Part shown: piece after piece, positions 49,049 to 57,486 of the stretch
Layout: each line of letters opens with the position of its first letter
Numbering within the stretch: position 1 is the first letter of the stretch
From: Bacteroidota bacterium
GTDB lineage: Bacteria; Bacteroidota; Bacteroidia; Bacteroidales; F082
DNA: 64,000 bases
Direction: 5' to 3'
Assembly (NCBI GenBank): GCA_018830105.1
Contig: JAHJTC010000004.1
Span: forward strand, 558,001 to 622,000
Notes under the pieces: model-generated
The model's input: only the letters and a program-made list of their open reading frames with translations
What the model was told of the DNA's origin: nothing
The model's database searches: none
Position numbers and translations under genes: made by a program

Positions 49049-52000
49049 TCTTTTTTAGTTTTAATATTTCCACGGGAATTTAAAATACTGTAAACAATTG
49101 GTACAATATAAATATTGAGGATGGTAGAGGTTAGCAATCCACCTAAAATCACTTGGGCCATAGGGCTTTGAATTTCGTTGCCCGAAAGATTTCCGCGAAA
49201 TGCAAGTGGGATGAGTGCCAAAGCGGCGGTTAGCGCTGTCATCAGGATGGCATTCAAGCGGTCTGATGATCCTCGTGTTACTGTTTCGAGCAAGGGGATG
49301 CCTTGTAGCCCCAAGCGCTGATAATTTGAAATAAGCAAAATACCATTCCGTGTGGCAATGCCGAACAAGGTTATAAAGCCGATTATAGCAGGAATACTTA
49401 AAATGCCCGATGTTACCCAAATGGCAAACACGCCACCAATCAATGCCAGCGGCAGGTTGAGCAAAATAATGCCGGCCAGTTTAAAGTTTTTGAATTCCTG
49501 ATAAAGCAAGAGAAAAATGATGATGATAGCCATTATCGACGTGAATAAAAGCGTTTTCGACGCCTTTGCTTCACTTTCAAACTGACCACCATATTCGATT
49601 CTGTAGCCTTCGGGCAGGGAAATCTTTTGATCGACATTGGCTTGAATTTCCTGAACGACGCTTCTTAAATCGCGTTCGGCGACGTTGGCCGAAATGACAA
49701 TTTTACGCTGCACGTTTTCCCTGCTGATGGAACTTGGTCCGGCCACTGAAACAATTTCGGCAACCTGTTCCAGCGGCACTTTCTTGCCATCATAGGTGTC
49801 GATCAAGGCAGTTTTTATCCCATCGATGGTTTGTGTATAGTCTTTGTTAAGCCTAAGCACCAAATCGAAACTGCGCTGCCCTTCATAAATATCTGCCAGC
49901 TTTTCGCTCCCAAACGACAGTTCCACAAACGCATTAAAATCCTCGATGCTAATGCCATACTGTGCAAGCAGGTTTCTGTTGGCCCTGATTTGAATCTGGG
50001 GAATCTCTATTTGCTGGTCAACATTTACATCAACAAGCCCTTCGATATCTATTATGACACTTTTAATTTCGTTGCCGGTGGCAAACATGCTATTCAGGTC
50101 AGTGCCAAACAATTTGATAGCGATGTTGGCTCTTGTTCCGGAAAGCATATGGTCGATGCGGTGCCCCAGCGGTTGCCCAACTGTGAAGGCAATTCCAGGA
50201 ATACGCGCCAGTGTTTCCCGAACATCTGACATAAATTCAGGCTGACTTCGTTTGTCCAGCTTATAATTAACATCGATTTCGGCACTATTGGTGGTTTGCG
50301 AATGTTCGTCAAGTTCGCCCCTTCCTGTTCGGCGTGCTGTGCTAATAACCTCCGGGATTGCGAGCAGTTCAACCTCTACAAGCTTACCAAGCTGGTTACT
50401 TTCCTCGAGTGAAGCGCCTGGTTTTGTGACAACTGACAGTGTTAAAGCACCTTCGTTAAATTCCGGTAAAAAGCTTCGTCCAAAATTTGAAAACACAAAT
50501 AATGAAACCAGAAACAAACCCAATATCGGGATCAAGACAGCTTTTTTGTGTTGCAAGGCCCAAACCAGCGATTGCTCATATTTTTTGGTGAGATTGCGTA
50601 CCAGCCACTTCTCCTTTTCGTTTTTTAATAGGTATTTGTCATTCGAAAGCAACATTTTCGACAAAAGTGGGGTCAGTGTCATTGCTACCACAAGCGACAT
50701 AAATAGCGAAACGATAAAAGCGATCCCCAGCGGTTGTAGCATTCTCCCTTCCATTCCTGAAAGAAAGAAAAGCGGAAGAAATGCAACCATAATGATTAGT
50801 GTAGCATTGAAAATGGACGCCCTGATTTCTATGGAGGCCTCATAAACAACAGTAAAGGATGAAAGCCTTTCCCCTTCGGGCAGCAAGCGATTTTGCCTTA
50901 GCCTTTTATACACATTTTCAACATCGATAATGGCATCGTCAACCAGCGAACCAATGGCAATGGCCATTCCTCCCAAACTCATGGTGTTGATTGTCATTCC
51001 CAATCCCTTCAATACCAGAATGGCACTTAGCAGCGACAAGGGTATGGCAAGCAGCGATATGAGCGTTGTTCGAAAACTTCCCAGGAAAAGAAACAAAATG
51101 AGTATCACGAAGATTCCTCCCTCGATGAGTGCATTTTGTACATTTTTTACAGAAGTCTCAATAAAATCAGCCTGTCTGAAGATTTTTGTATTGATTACCA
51201 CATCGGGTGGAAAAGTTTTTTTCAAGTCTTCCAGGTTTTTTTCAATCTGCTGCGTTACTTCGAGTGTGTTGACATTGGGCTGTTTTGATATTGAAATGAT
51301 TACGGCAGGTTTGGCATTGCCCGAAGCGTAGCCCATTTTGGGTGCACTTCCGATTATCACCTCGGCCATATCAGCAACTCTTATCGGTTTGCCGTTGACC
51401 ATTTTCACGAAAGTATTTCCGAGCTCCTCTGTTTCTGAAGTACGGGCAATGCCACGCACCACATATTCATTGCCAAACTGCCTAACAACACTGCCGGTTG
51501 AATTTTGGCTAATGCCCTTACAAACTGCGGCTAATTCATTCATCGAAACATTAAAATATTTCATTTTTTGTGGATCGGCCAAAACCTGATACTGCTTGTA
51601 ATCGCCACCGATGATGGTTACCTGCGACACGCCGCCTGTGGCCAATATCAAAGGTTTTACGTCCCATTCTGCCATCGTTCGCAGTTCCATCATACTGGTA
51701 CTGTCCGACTGCATTCCAACAAAAAATATCTCCCCCATCACACTTGATTGCGGAGCCAGTACTGGCTGTCCGACACCCAATGGCATTTGTGATGAAACGC
51801 TGATGAGCTTCTCGCTAACAATCTGTCGCGCTTTAAAAATATCGGTTCCCCAGTCAAACTCAACCCACACAAATGAATAGCCTTGTGCTGATGACGAACG
51901 TACGCGGCGAACATCAGTAGCGCCATTTACAGCCGATTCGATAGGATAGGTTACAAGCCGTTCCACTTCTTCAGAGGCCATTCCATGTGCATCGGTCATA

Positions 52001-52146
52001 ACCACCACCGTTGGAGCGGTTAAGTCGGGAAACACATCAATATCCATATTTGTGGCGGTTCTTGTTCCAAAAACCACCAGAATTACTGAACTGAGCAAAA
52101 TCAAATATTTGTTGTTCAGCGAAAATCTGATTAATTTATTTAACAC
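49045..52146 (-). CDS. CzcA/CusA-family heavy-metal RND pump (second pump)
   Basis: 1033 residues, the usual family size. The start codon is GTG at 52146, supported because the protein N-terminus MLNKLIRFSLNNKYLILLS matches the family. RND motifs are present: FPDLTAPTVVVMTDAHGMASE, the TM4 charged stretch MAIAIGSLVDDAIIDVENVY with Asp-Asp-x-x-x-Asp-x-Glu (DDAIIDVE) typical of heavy-metal pumps, and VTKPGASLEESNQLG. No Met-triad like that of CusA is evident, so a divalent metal (Zn/Co/Ni/Cd) is more likely than Cu+. It functions with the adaptor at 52556 and the channel at 47870. Confidence 0.9.
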   Translation of the reverse strand: MLNKLIRFSLNNKYLILLSSVILVVFGTRTATNMDIDVFPDLTAPTVVVMTDAHGMASEEVERLVTYPIESAVNGATDVRRVRSSSAQGYSFVWVEFDWGTDIFKARQIVSEKLISVSSQMPLGVGQPVLAPQSSVMGEIFFVGMQSDSTSMMELRTMAEWDVKPLILATGGVSQVTIIGGDYKQYQVLADPQKMKYFNVSMNELAAVCKGISQNSTGSVVRQFGNEYVVRGIARTSETEELGNTFVKMVNGKPIRVADMAEVIIGSAPKMGYASGNAKPAVIISISKQPNVNTLEVTQQIEKNLEDLKKTFPPDVVINTKIFRQADFIETSVKNVQNALIEGGIFVILILFLFLGSFRTTLISLLAIPLSLLSAILVLKGLGMTINTMSLGGMAIAIGSLVDDAIIDVENVYKRLRQNRLLPEGERLSSFTVVYEASIEIRASIFNATLIIMVAFLPLFFLSGMEGRMLQPLGIAFIVSLFMSLVVAMTLTPLLSKMLLSNDKYLLKNEKEKWLVRNLTKKYEQSLVWALQHKKAVLIPILGLFLVSLFVFSNFGRSFLPEFNEGALTLSVVTKPGASLEESNQLGKLVEVELLAIPEVISTARRTGRGELDEHSQTTNSAEIDVNYKLDKRSQPEFMSDVRETLARIPGIAFTVGQPLGHRIDHMLSGTRANIAIKLFGTDLNSMFATGNEIKSVIIDIEGLVDVNVDQQIEIPQIQIRANRNLLAQYGISIEDFNAFVELSFGSEKLADIYEGQRSFDLVLRLNKDYTQTIDGIKTALIDTYDGKKVPLEQVAEIVSVAGPSSISRENVQRKIVISANVAERDLRSVVQEIQANVDQKISLPEGYRIEYGGQFESEAKASKTLLFTSIMAIIIIFLLLYQEFKNFKLAGIILLNLPLALIGGVFAIWVTSGILSIPAIIGFITLFGIATRNGILLISNYQRLGLQGIPLLETVTRGSSDRLNAILMTALTAALALIPLAFRGNLSGNEIQSPMAQVILGGLLTSTILNIYIVPIVYSILNSRGNIKTKKE

Positions 52147-52182
52147 TTTTGAAATTTTAAATTTTGAATTCTGAATATTGAA

Positions 52183-52530
52183 TTAATTGGCCTGCGGACT
52201 CTTTACAATCGCGGTAAGAATATTCACACCAGGCTCAATCTCATCAAGGTATTTTTTAACGTTAGCTTTTGCAATTTGGCTTTTATCAATTGATCTGAGC
52301 CAGTAGCGTGTTTCCCGGGCTTCTTTGGATGCAGTTGATATTTTTGCAGCATAATCTTTTTTAGAATATCCGGCTGAAGCTACTTCAATATTAGCACCTA
52401 TGCTCGTTCCGCTTCGAAGTATTTGTTTCGACAAAACAAATTCCTTTTGTTCGATCATTTGCCTATACAATTCAATTATTTTCAGTGCAAACTCAAAACT
52501 TCCTTCGCGCATAATATTGTCCTTTTTCAT
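52183..52530 (-). CDS. Four-helix-bundle (S23/IVS-type) protein
   Basis: 115 residues, ATG at 52530. The sequence FEFALKIIELYRQMIEQKEF, SKQILRSGTSIGANIEVASA, GYSKKDYAAKISTASKEARE, TRYWLRSIDKSQIAK and DEIEPGVNILTAIVKS matches the four-helix-bundle protein family, formerly called S23 or 23S rRNA intervening-sequence protein. Its biological role is unknown. It sits between the adaptor gene (25 bp downstream of it) and the pump gene (36 bp ahead), separating two genes that are normally adjacent. It is therefore probably a mobile passenger inserted into the operon without breaking it. Confidence 0.9.
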   Translation of the reverse strand: MKKDNIMREGSFEFALKIIELYRQMIEQKEFVLSKQILRSGTSIGANIEVASAGYSKKDYAAKISTASKEARETRYWLRSIDKSQIAKANVKKYLDEIEPGVNILTAIVKSPQAN

Positions 52531-52555
52531 TGCTTTATCATTTAAAATTCAATAT

Positions 52556-54064
52556 TTAATGGACGTGACCTGAATGCGCATCCAAAGTTCCGGTGGCCTG
52601 AGCCAGTTTAATCATCATGGAGCCAAGGGTTACAATTCGTTCGTTCGTGTGAAGTCCTTTCACAATTTCTATTTGAACACCGTCGGTTTTGCCTTTAGAA
52701 ATTAGGCGTTTTTCAAATAATTCAGGGGTGACCTGAACCCAAACAAAAAAACTGCCTTGTTCTTCGAGAAGTGCTGAAACTGGAATCGTAAGTGCTTCTG
52801 CATTGCTGAGTGTTTTTAGATAAACCTCAACAAAACTGCCTGGAATGAAGTTATGGATATTATCAATTTGCAGGGTAATGGGAACTAAATAACTACCTGC
52901 TTCGGCTGATTTGCCATAAGCCAGCACCTTGCCATTTAGCTGGTCGAAAGTGTAAGTTTGGTTATCGTGCGGTGTCCGGATATTCGCCGATTGAATGGTG
53001 CCAAGCGCGGAAGCATATTTCAATGGCAAATCAGCAGTAAGCGTCAGTGTGCGGTTTTGCGAAACTGTTAATATTGCCTGTCCGGCTTCAACATAGGTCC
53101 CGTTTTTTACAAAGACCTGTTTCAAAAATCCACGCATCGGGCTTTTAACGATTTGCCCGTCAGAGCTAAAATTCTTGTTCAGGTTTTGGTAGTTGGCTTT
53201 GCTGTTTTCAAAGTGATTTTTAGCTGCCATTAAATCCTTGTCCGACACAATTTTGTCTTTTGCCAGCTCCTGTGACCTTTCGTAATCAGCCTTCGCCCTT
53301 TCGAAATTGTTTTGTGCCTCGGCAAATCTGACAGAGATATTGTTTTCAGCCATATTGCTGCCTGTTATTGTGCATAGCGACTGACCGTTTGTAACTTCTT
53401 TACCTTCAAGCAGGCTGTTGTTAGAAATATGAACGATTCCGGCGGTTCGAGCCGAAACCACAAGCTCGCTGCCCTGAGATGCTTGCACAATCGCTGTGGT
53501 TTTAATTACCTCGCCAAAAGGGCCAATTATAGGATAGCCTGTAGAGAAATCAATTTTCCAGGATTGTTCTTTAGTAAATACAGTAGTATTTGTCCTCTGC
53601 ACATCCTCTGCTGCAGCTGCTTCATGAGCTCGCTGTTGTTCCGTAAAAACTGTTACCTGTGGCACCGAAACTTCAAAACTTCCATTTTCGTTGTTTATTT
53701 CAAATGTGAGCGACCCTGTGCCGGAAGTTTCAGGTTTGATATCAAAACTGTAAATCCCTTTTCTTGTAGGTTTTTCAAGTGTTTGACTGGTTTCTTTTCC
53801 ATTCACGGATAAAACCAGTTTAATGCTCCCGCTTTCAAGTGCTTTAAAATCGGGTAACAGCGAAAAATGGGACAAAACATTTGCCGTTTCGCCTACGACA
53901 AACACATCAGCCTCGGCAAAAAGTTCAAAATCGTTGCTGTAAGCTGTATATTGAAATTTATAGTCTTCGTGTTCGGCTGGTAACAAGGCCTCTGTTTTGT
54001 TTTGCTGGTTACAGGCAGCCAGCATTATTGCAAAGATTGCAATAATTATTATCCTTAAATTCAT
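52556..54064 (-). CDS. CzcB-like RND periplasmic adaptor
   Basis: 502 residues. A lipobox in IFAIMLAAC suggests lipid anchoring. The N-terminal 140 residues form an extra beta domain (ADVFVVGETANVLSHFSL, LVLSVNGKETSQTLEKPTRK) unlike E. coli CusB. The adaptor core runs from about 165 to 450: VSARTAGIVHISNNSLLEGK, helical hairpin (NNFERAKADYERSQELAKDK), GFLKQVFVKNGTYVEAGQ and GSFVEVYLKTLSNAEALTIP. The C-terminus is HSGHVH, a possible metal contact. It works with the RND pump at 49045; the four-helix-bundle gene between them does not break the operon. Confidence 0.88.
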   Translation of the reverse strand: MNLRIIIIAIFAIMLAACNQQNKTEALLPAEHEDYKFQYTAYSNDFELFAEADVFVVGETANVLSHFSLLPDFKALESGSIKLVLSVNGKETSQTLEKPTRKGIYSFDIKPETSGTGSLTFEINNENGSFEVSVPQVTVFTEQQRAHEAAAAEDVQRTNTTVFTKEQSWKIDFSTGYPIIGPFGEVIKTTAIVQASQGSELVVSARTAGIVHISNNSLLEGKEVTNGQSLCTITGSNMAENNISVRFAEAQNNFERAKADYERSQELAKDKIVSDKDLMAAKNHFENSKANYQNLNKNFSSDGQIVKSPMRGFLKQVFVKNGTYVEAGQAILTVSQNRTLTLTADLPLKYASALGTIQSANIRTPHDNQTYTFDQLNGKVLAYGKSAEAGSYLVPITLQIDNIHNFIPGSFVEVYLKTLSNAEALTIPVSALLEEQGSFFVWVQVTPELFEKRLISKGKTDGVQIEIVKGLHTNERIVTLGSMMIKLAQATGTLDAHSGHVH

Positions 54065-54161
54065 TTCAAATGCTGTTTAAATTGTTAAAAATCAACCAAT
54101 AAAAATGATATCACACTCAGTTAAAAACTGTGATGGATATGATATCTTGAAAATTGCCAAT

Positions 54162-54566
54162 TTAAACTAAGGGAGGAGCTCTGAGTGATTGAGCAAAGGA
54201 AAGGTATTGTTCTATGAAAGCAACAGGATAGCCAAATATTATAGCAGAAATATTTTTGACAGAAGGAGTCACAAGTTCAACATTGATTCCGGCTAAGTAA
54301 AAAATGAAAAAGTCAGAAAAAAATTGATTTAAAGACGAAATCAGTGTCCTTTCAGCTATTAAAACATTAAATGCATGACAATGAGCAAAAGGATCTTCAC
54401 TGCTTTTCTCATGGGTATGGTTTTCACAGCTTGATTCCTGCACTGAAGCATGGGTCGGCTCATAATGATGGTGATGCGGCACAACCGCATGAGCCAAAAT
54501 AATCAGCCCTGCCAAAAAAGTAAATAGCCTTCCTAAATGTTGTCCTTTCAAATTCACCAAATACAA
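54162..54566 (-). CDS. Exported His-rich protein (DUF6769-like)
   Basis: About 131-134 residues with no ATG near the start: candidates are TTG at 54566, TTG at 54560 or GTG at 54557. GTG at 54557 is the most plausible (NLKGQHLGRLF). A hydrophobic leader (LFTFLAGLIILAHAVV) is followed by a His/Cys-rich stretch: PHHHHYEPTH, ESSCENHTHEKS, FAHCHAFN. The remainder ends PLV. His clusters of this kind bind transition metals, and the position upstream of the Czc-like adaptor supports a metal role in the periplasm. It resembles a small uncharacterised Bacteroidota family (DUF6769-like). The -7 box at 54595 is its promoter. Confidence 0.7.
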   Translation of the reverse strand: MYLVNLKGQHLGRLFTFLAGLIILAHAVVPHHHHYEPTHASVQESSCENHTHEKSSEDPFAHCHAFNVLIAERTLISSLNQFFSDFFIFYLAGINVELVTPSVKNISAIIFGYPVAFIEQYLSFAQSLRAPPLV

Positions 54567-54594
54567 ACTTAAAAATCAATCAATAGAATAATGG

Positions 54595-54602
54595 CAAAGA
54601 TA
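54595..54602 (-). promoter_or_regulatory. -7 box of the second metal-efflux operon
   Basis: CAAAGATA reads TATCTTTG on the minus strand. The predicted transcription start near 54588 lies 22-31 bp before the possible start codons at 54557-54566. No -33 element at standard spacing is obvious, which fits an activated promoter. Confidence 0.6.
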
Positions 54603-54633
54603 TAAAAATGCTGATGCAACCAGGTTGCAAAGT

Positions 54634-55047
54634 TTATGTGTAGCAATTGGAGCAAACTCCTTTCACCACCATGTTCACATTTTCAAGTCTAAATTTTGCA
54701 GGAAGATTAATTTTAGGAACCGGAATATCGTTAAGACAATAGGTGTGCTCACATACGGTGCATAAAAAATGAACGTGAAGGTCTTCGGGATAACATTCAC
54801 AGCTTTCCCGGCATAAGGCATACTTTACAGAAGCTGTACCATCGTTTATACTATGAATGAGTTTGTTTTCTTCAAAAGTTTTTAGTGTACGATACAAGGT
54901 GGCTTTGTCTGCTTTTTCAAATTTAAGTTCCAGTTCCGGTAAACTTATGGCTGTTTTCTGGTCGGTCAATACTTTCAAAACCAACTCACGCATGGCCGTT
55001 GGTTTGATATTTCGGGAATGGAGTTGTTCGTCAATACGATCTTTCAT
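54634..55047 (-). CDS. Fur-family metal-responsive transcription factor
   Basis: 137 residues, ATG at 55047. The winged helix (1-80) has TAMRELVLKVLTDQKTAISL, LELKFEKADKATLYRTLKTF and ENKLIHSINDGTASVKYALC. The dimerisation/metal part has HVHFLCTVCEHTYCLNDI, VPKINLPAKFRLE and the closing CSNCYT, with two CxxC pairs that hold structural Zn. The family includes Fur, Zur and PerR; a Zur-like role at a Zn/Co efflux operon is plausible but not proven. The gene precedes the His-rich exported protein and the second RND operon on the same strand, so it probably controls them. Confidence 0.92.
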   Translation of the reverse strand: MKDRIDEQLHSRNIKPTAMRELVLKVLTDQKTAISLPELELKFEKADKATLYRTLKTFEENKLIHSINDGTASVKYALCRESCECYPEDLHVHFLCTVCEHTYCLNDIPVPKINLPAKFRLENVNMVVKGVCSNCYT

Positions 55048-55073
55048 CTGTATTTATCAATTTCGTACTGCCT

Positions 55074-55081
55074 CAAAAGTA
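55074..55081 (-). promoter_or_regulatory. -7 box of the Fur-family gene
   Basis: CAAAAGTA reads TACTTTTG on the minus strand, a TAnnTTTG match 26 bp before the ATG at 55047. The surrounding sequence is AT-rich and could hold a Fur-type operator, but none is clear. Confidence 0.55.
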
Positions 55082-55393
55082 ATAATTATTTATCTGAAAA
55101 ATAAAGACTAACTTTTCATTGCTGGTACAGCCTTTTCGAAATTGGACGAAACAATTTTATCGTATGCAACGATATTCGTTCATTACAACAGTTTACCATA
55201 ACTTAAATTTTTACTGCACCTAAAGAGTAGTCCCAAAATGCCTTTAGCCTATTTGTAGAGCTTCAATATTTTGTACGAATACCCGAGTCCTTCCGCTGAC
55301 GGCCAGGCAGGCTCGAACGCGAACATTATGAACTAAACACTCACTTTATGTTCGGATACTAAATAGTTAATGAATTAAATAATCAAATCCCGA
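55082..55393. other. Intergenic region without recognisable gene
   Basis: About 310 bp separate the Fur promoter from the stop of the 323-residue protein gene. I see no credible frame. A GGCCAGGCAGGCTCG stretch at about 55304-55318 resembles the palindromic repeat at 58823-58841. It may be a degenerate copy of that element. Confidence 0.55.
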
Positions 55394-56365
55394 TCATCTT
55401 TCTTTCTGTATGGTAATTACAGTTTCAGCATGGCCATCAACCATGGTATTTTCCTGGATTGTCAAACCTTCATCCGGAACAGGTAAGGCTCCTTTAAGCG
55501 CCAGGATATAACCAAATCCACTGTCAAAAGCTTTCTTGTTCAGCTTTTGCTCATAAAAAGCTGCAACCTTTTTTGCACCGTCTGATGTTGTGAAGACAAA
55601 GTATTCATAGTCTTCATTTAAGGACATGCCTGCAGATAGCTCGGGTCTGAAATTCCATCCCGGATAAAAAGGAATACCCAGACTTTGAGCTGTAGGAGGA
55701 TTGCCGGACAATGAAGCTATTTTTTGTTCATAGGCTTCATCCAACCGGTCATCCTCTTCTTCATCCTGGTTTTCTTCTGACTTTTCTATTCGGCTTACAA
55801 TGGTCAGTATTGTCTTATCCGAAATTATTCTTGCTCTTGTATCATAACTGTCGTCTATAATGTCGATCGAAAAGCGTTTTATATCACCATTGTCTAGCAG
55901 AACAGTCCATTCAAAAATTGCTGATGCTAACCATTTTCCGGGTTCCCATTGTTTTCGTTTCGCTACAGCGGTTTTTAACCATTTACCATCCCAAATTTTG
56001 GTATCAAACTCCCATTGCTCCTCGAAATCGCGCTCTGAAAAATAACTCACTTCGTACCAGGGCTTGGTGTTCACTCCATCATCATATTCCGGAAAACCCT
56101 CCTTAGCGCCCAGTTTTTCAATATAAAAGCGACAAACTTTACTAGGTTCAACCTTTGCGGTATAAACACTTAATCGTATATCACGAATAGGTTCTCCTTC
56201 GTGTGTTTCCAGATAATCTTTCAGTGCCTGTTTTTGTTCCGGCAGATTGCGTTCTGCTCCGGGAAAAACAGGAATTTCCTGTTCCGAACGTGGAATGGTT
56301 TGCCCGTAGGCTACTGAACAGATGATTAAACCTAAAATTGATAATCCCTTAAATAGATTTTTCAT
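55394..56365 (-). CDS. Secreted protein with two related domains, function unknown
   Basis: 323 residues with a signal peptide (LFKGLSILGLIICSVAYGQ). The mature protein has two similar segments. The first (about 28-150) contains VFPGAERNLPEQKQ, VYTAKVEPSKVCRFYIEKLG and WYEVSYFSERD. The second (about 220-320) contains PFYPGWNFRPELSAGMSL, YEYFVFTTSDGAKKVAAFYE, QKLNKKAF and ALPVPDEGL. Both share P-x-Y/F-PG, a Y/F-x-V-x-T-x-D/E-x-x-K-V segment and a FYE/FYI--L core, so it is an internal duplication. A charged linker (KSEENQDEEEDDRLDE) separates them. I do not recognise the family. The OmpA gene is 12 bp upstream and cotranscribed. Confidence 0.72.
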   Translation of the reverse strand: MKNLFKGLSILGLIICSVAYGQTIPRSEQEIPVFPGAERNLPEQKQALKDYLETHEGEPIRDIRLSVYTAKVEPSKVCRFYIEKLGAKEGFPEYDDGVNTKPWYEVSYFSERDFEEQWEFDTKIWDGKWLKTAVAKRKQWEPGKWLASAIFEWTVLLDNGDIKRFSIDIIDDSYDTRARIISDKTILTIVSRIEKSEENQDEEEDDRLDEAYEQKIASLSGNPPTAQSLGIPFYPGWNFRPELSAGMSLNEDYEYFVFTTSDGAKKVAAFYEQKLNKKAFDSGFGYILALKGALPVPDEGLTIQENTMVDGHAETVITIQKER

Positions 56366-56377
56366 AACGTGTATTTT

Positions 56378-57457
56378 TTAGCGTTTCTCAAATTCCACCC
56401 TGCGGTTTTTGGCTTTTCCGAAAGGTGTAGCATTTGAATCTATCGGCATGCTTTCGCCTTTGCCATCTGTTTCGATGCGGGAAGCATCTATTTTAAATTG
56501 ATCGACAAGGTAATCCTTAACACTTTTGGCCCTGCGTTTGGAAAGATCAAGGTTCGAGACATCGTTTCCGTCGCTGTCGGTGTGTCCTGTTATGGCAATC
56601 TTTAGTTCTGGATTTTCGTTCATTACATTGGCTATTTCTTTGATAGAAGCGTATGATTCGGGCTTAACCACAGCCTTGCCTGAGTCGAAATAGATACCGT
56701 ATGAGATGAGCTTGCCTTCGGTCAATAATTTACTTCGTGTATCTGGTGATGCTGTGGTAATTTTTATATTGCTGATGTAAGGTAAGCTTGCCCTGTCCCA
56801 GCCCGAAAATCTAAGGCGATTGAACTGTGTTCCGGTGTAAAAATTGGTGCCCATATCCAAGGCTTTTTCGCCTTTATGGTAAATCCGCACCCGGCGTTTT
56901 TGAACCCAAATAATAATGTGATTAACTTCTTCTCTCTCAACGGGTGCTTTTCTGCCCATCCCAACAAGCCATTCATCATTTTCAATATCATAGCCCTTGG
57001 TTTCCCAGTTTTCACTTCCTATTACCAAATGCAGCCCACCGCTTCCGGGAAAGTTATCGTCATTGAGTTCCCTGTTTTCAGTATCCTGGTAGAAAGTTAA
57101 AATTGTTCCATCTCCGTAATCAGCATCCGGAATAAAATCGAATTCCATGATGAAGTTTTCAGGAAAGGCAATGTCTTTGGTGTAAGCATACACGGCATCT
57201 TCGCCATTCATGTGTAACCATTTTCCATCGGCGATGTTTATGGTTTTAACCTCACCACTTCCGCTGCTGACCCAAAGTGCCGGCATATCTCCAATATTAT
57301 CCTGCGAAAAGTCTTCGTATAGAATGATCTGATCGCCCGGAACAAAGTCGTATTTGGACTGCGAAACAAGCTTGCCTGTTTTACTGTCCTGGCCAAAAAT
57401 TGAATTTGACAGGCATAAAATACAAATCCATGTCAAGGTTAAGAGTCTGTTTTTCAT
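56378..57457 (-). CDS. OmpA-family protein with N-terminal jelly-roll-like domain
   Basis: 359 residues. A signal peptide (LTLTWICILCLSNSIFGQ) leads into a domain of about 215 residues with repeated strand motifs (DQIILYEDFSQDNIGDMPAL, KGEKALDMGTNFYTGTQFNR, LRFSGWDRASLPYISNIKIT), typical of concanavalin-like folds that bind sugars. The C-terminal OmpA domain (about 250-358) has GIYFDSGKAVVKPESYAS, ITGHTDSDGNDVSNLDLSK, RRAKSVKDYLV and AKNRRVEFEK, which bind peptidoglycan. It connects the outer surface to the wall. The downstream 323-residue protein gene is 12 bp away. Confidence 0.85.
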   Translation of the reverse strand: MKNRLLTLTWICILCLSNSIFGQDSKTGKLVSQSKYDFVPGDQIILYEDFSQDNIGDMPALWVSSGSGEVKTINIADGKWLHMNGEDAVYAYTKDIAFPENFIMEFDFIPDADYGDGTILTFYQDTENRELNDDNFPGSGGLHLVIGSENWETKGYDIENDEWLVGMGRKAPVEREEVNHIIIWVQKRRVRIYHKGEKALDMGTNFYTGTQFNRLRFSGWDRASLPYISNIKITTASPDTRSKLLTEGKLISYGIYFDSGKAVVKPESYASIKEIANVMNENPELKIAITGHTDSDGNDVSNLDLSKRRAKSVKDYLVDQFKIDASRIETDGKGESMPIDSNATPFGKAKNRRVEFEKR

Positions 57458-57486
57458 TGGTTTATTCTTTTTAATTAGAGTTGATT

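Noticed and set aside
54066-54160. GATATCA...TGATATC inverted repeat and CAGTT-AAA-AACTG hairpin before the CzcB-like gene
   Set aside because: The two symmetries do not combine into one stable stem and no T-run follows, so I could not call it a terminator or operator.
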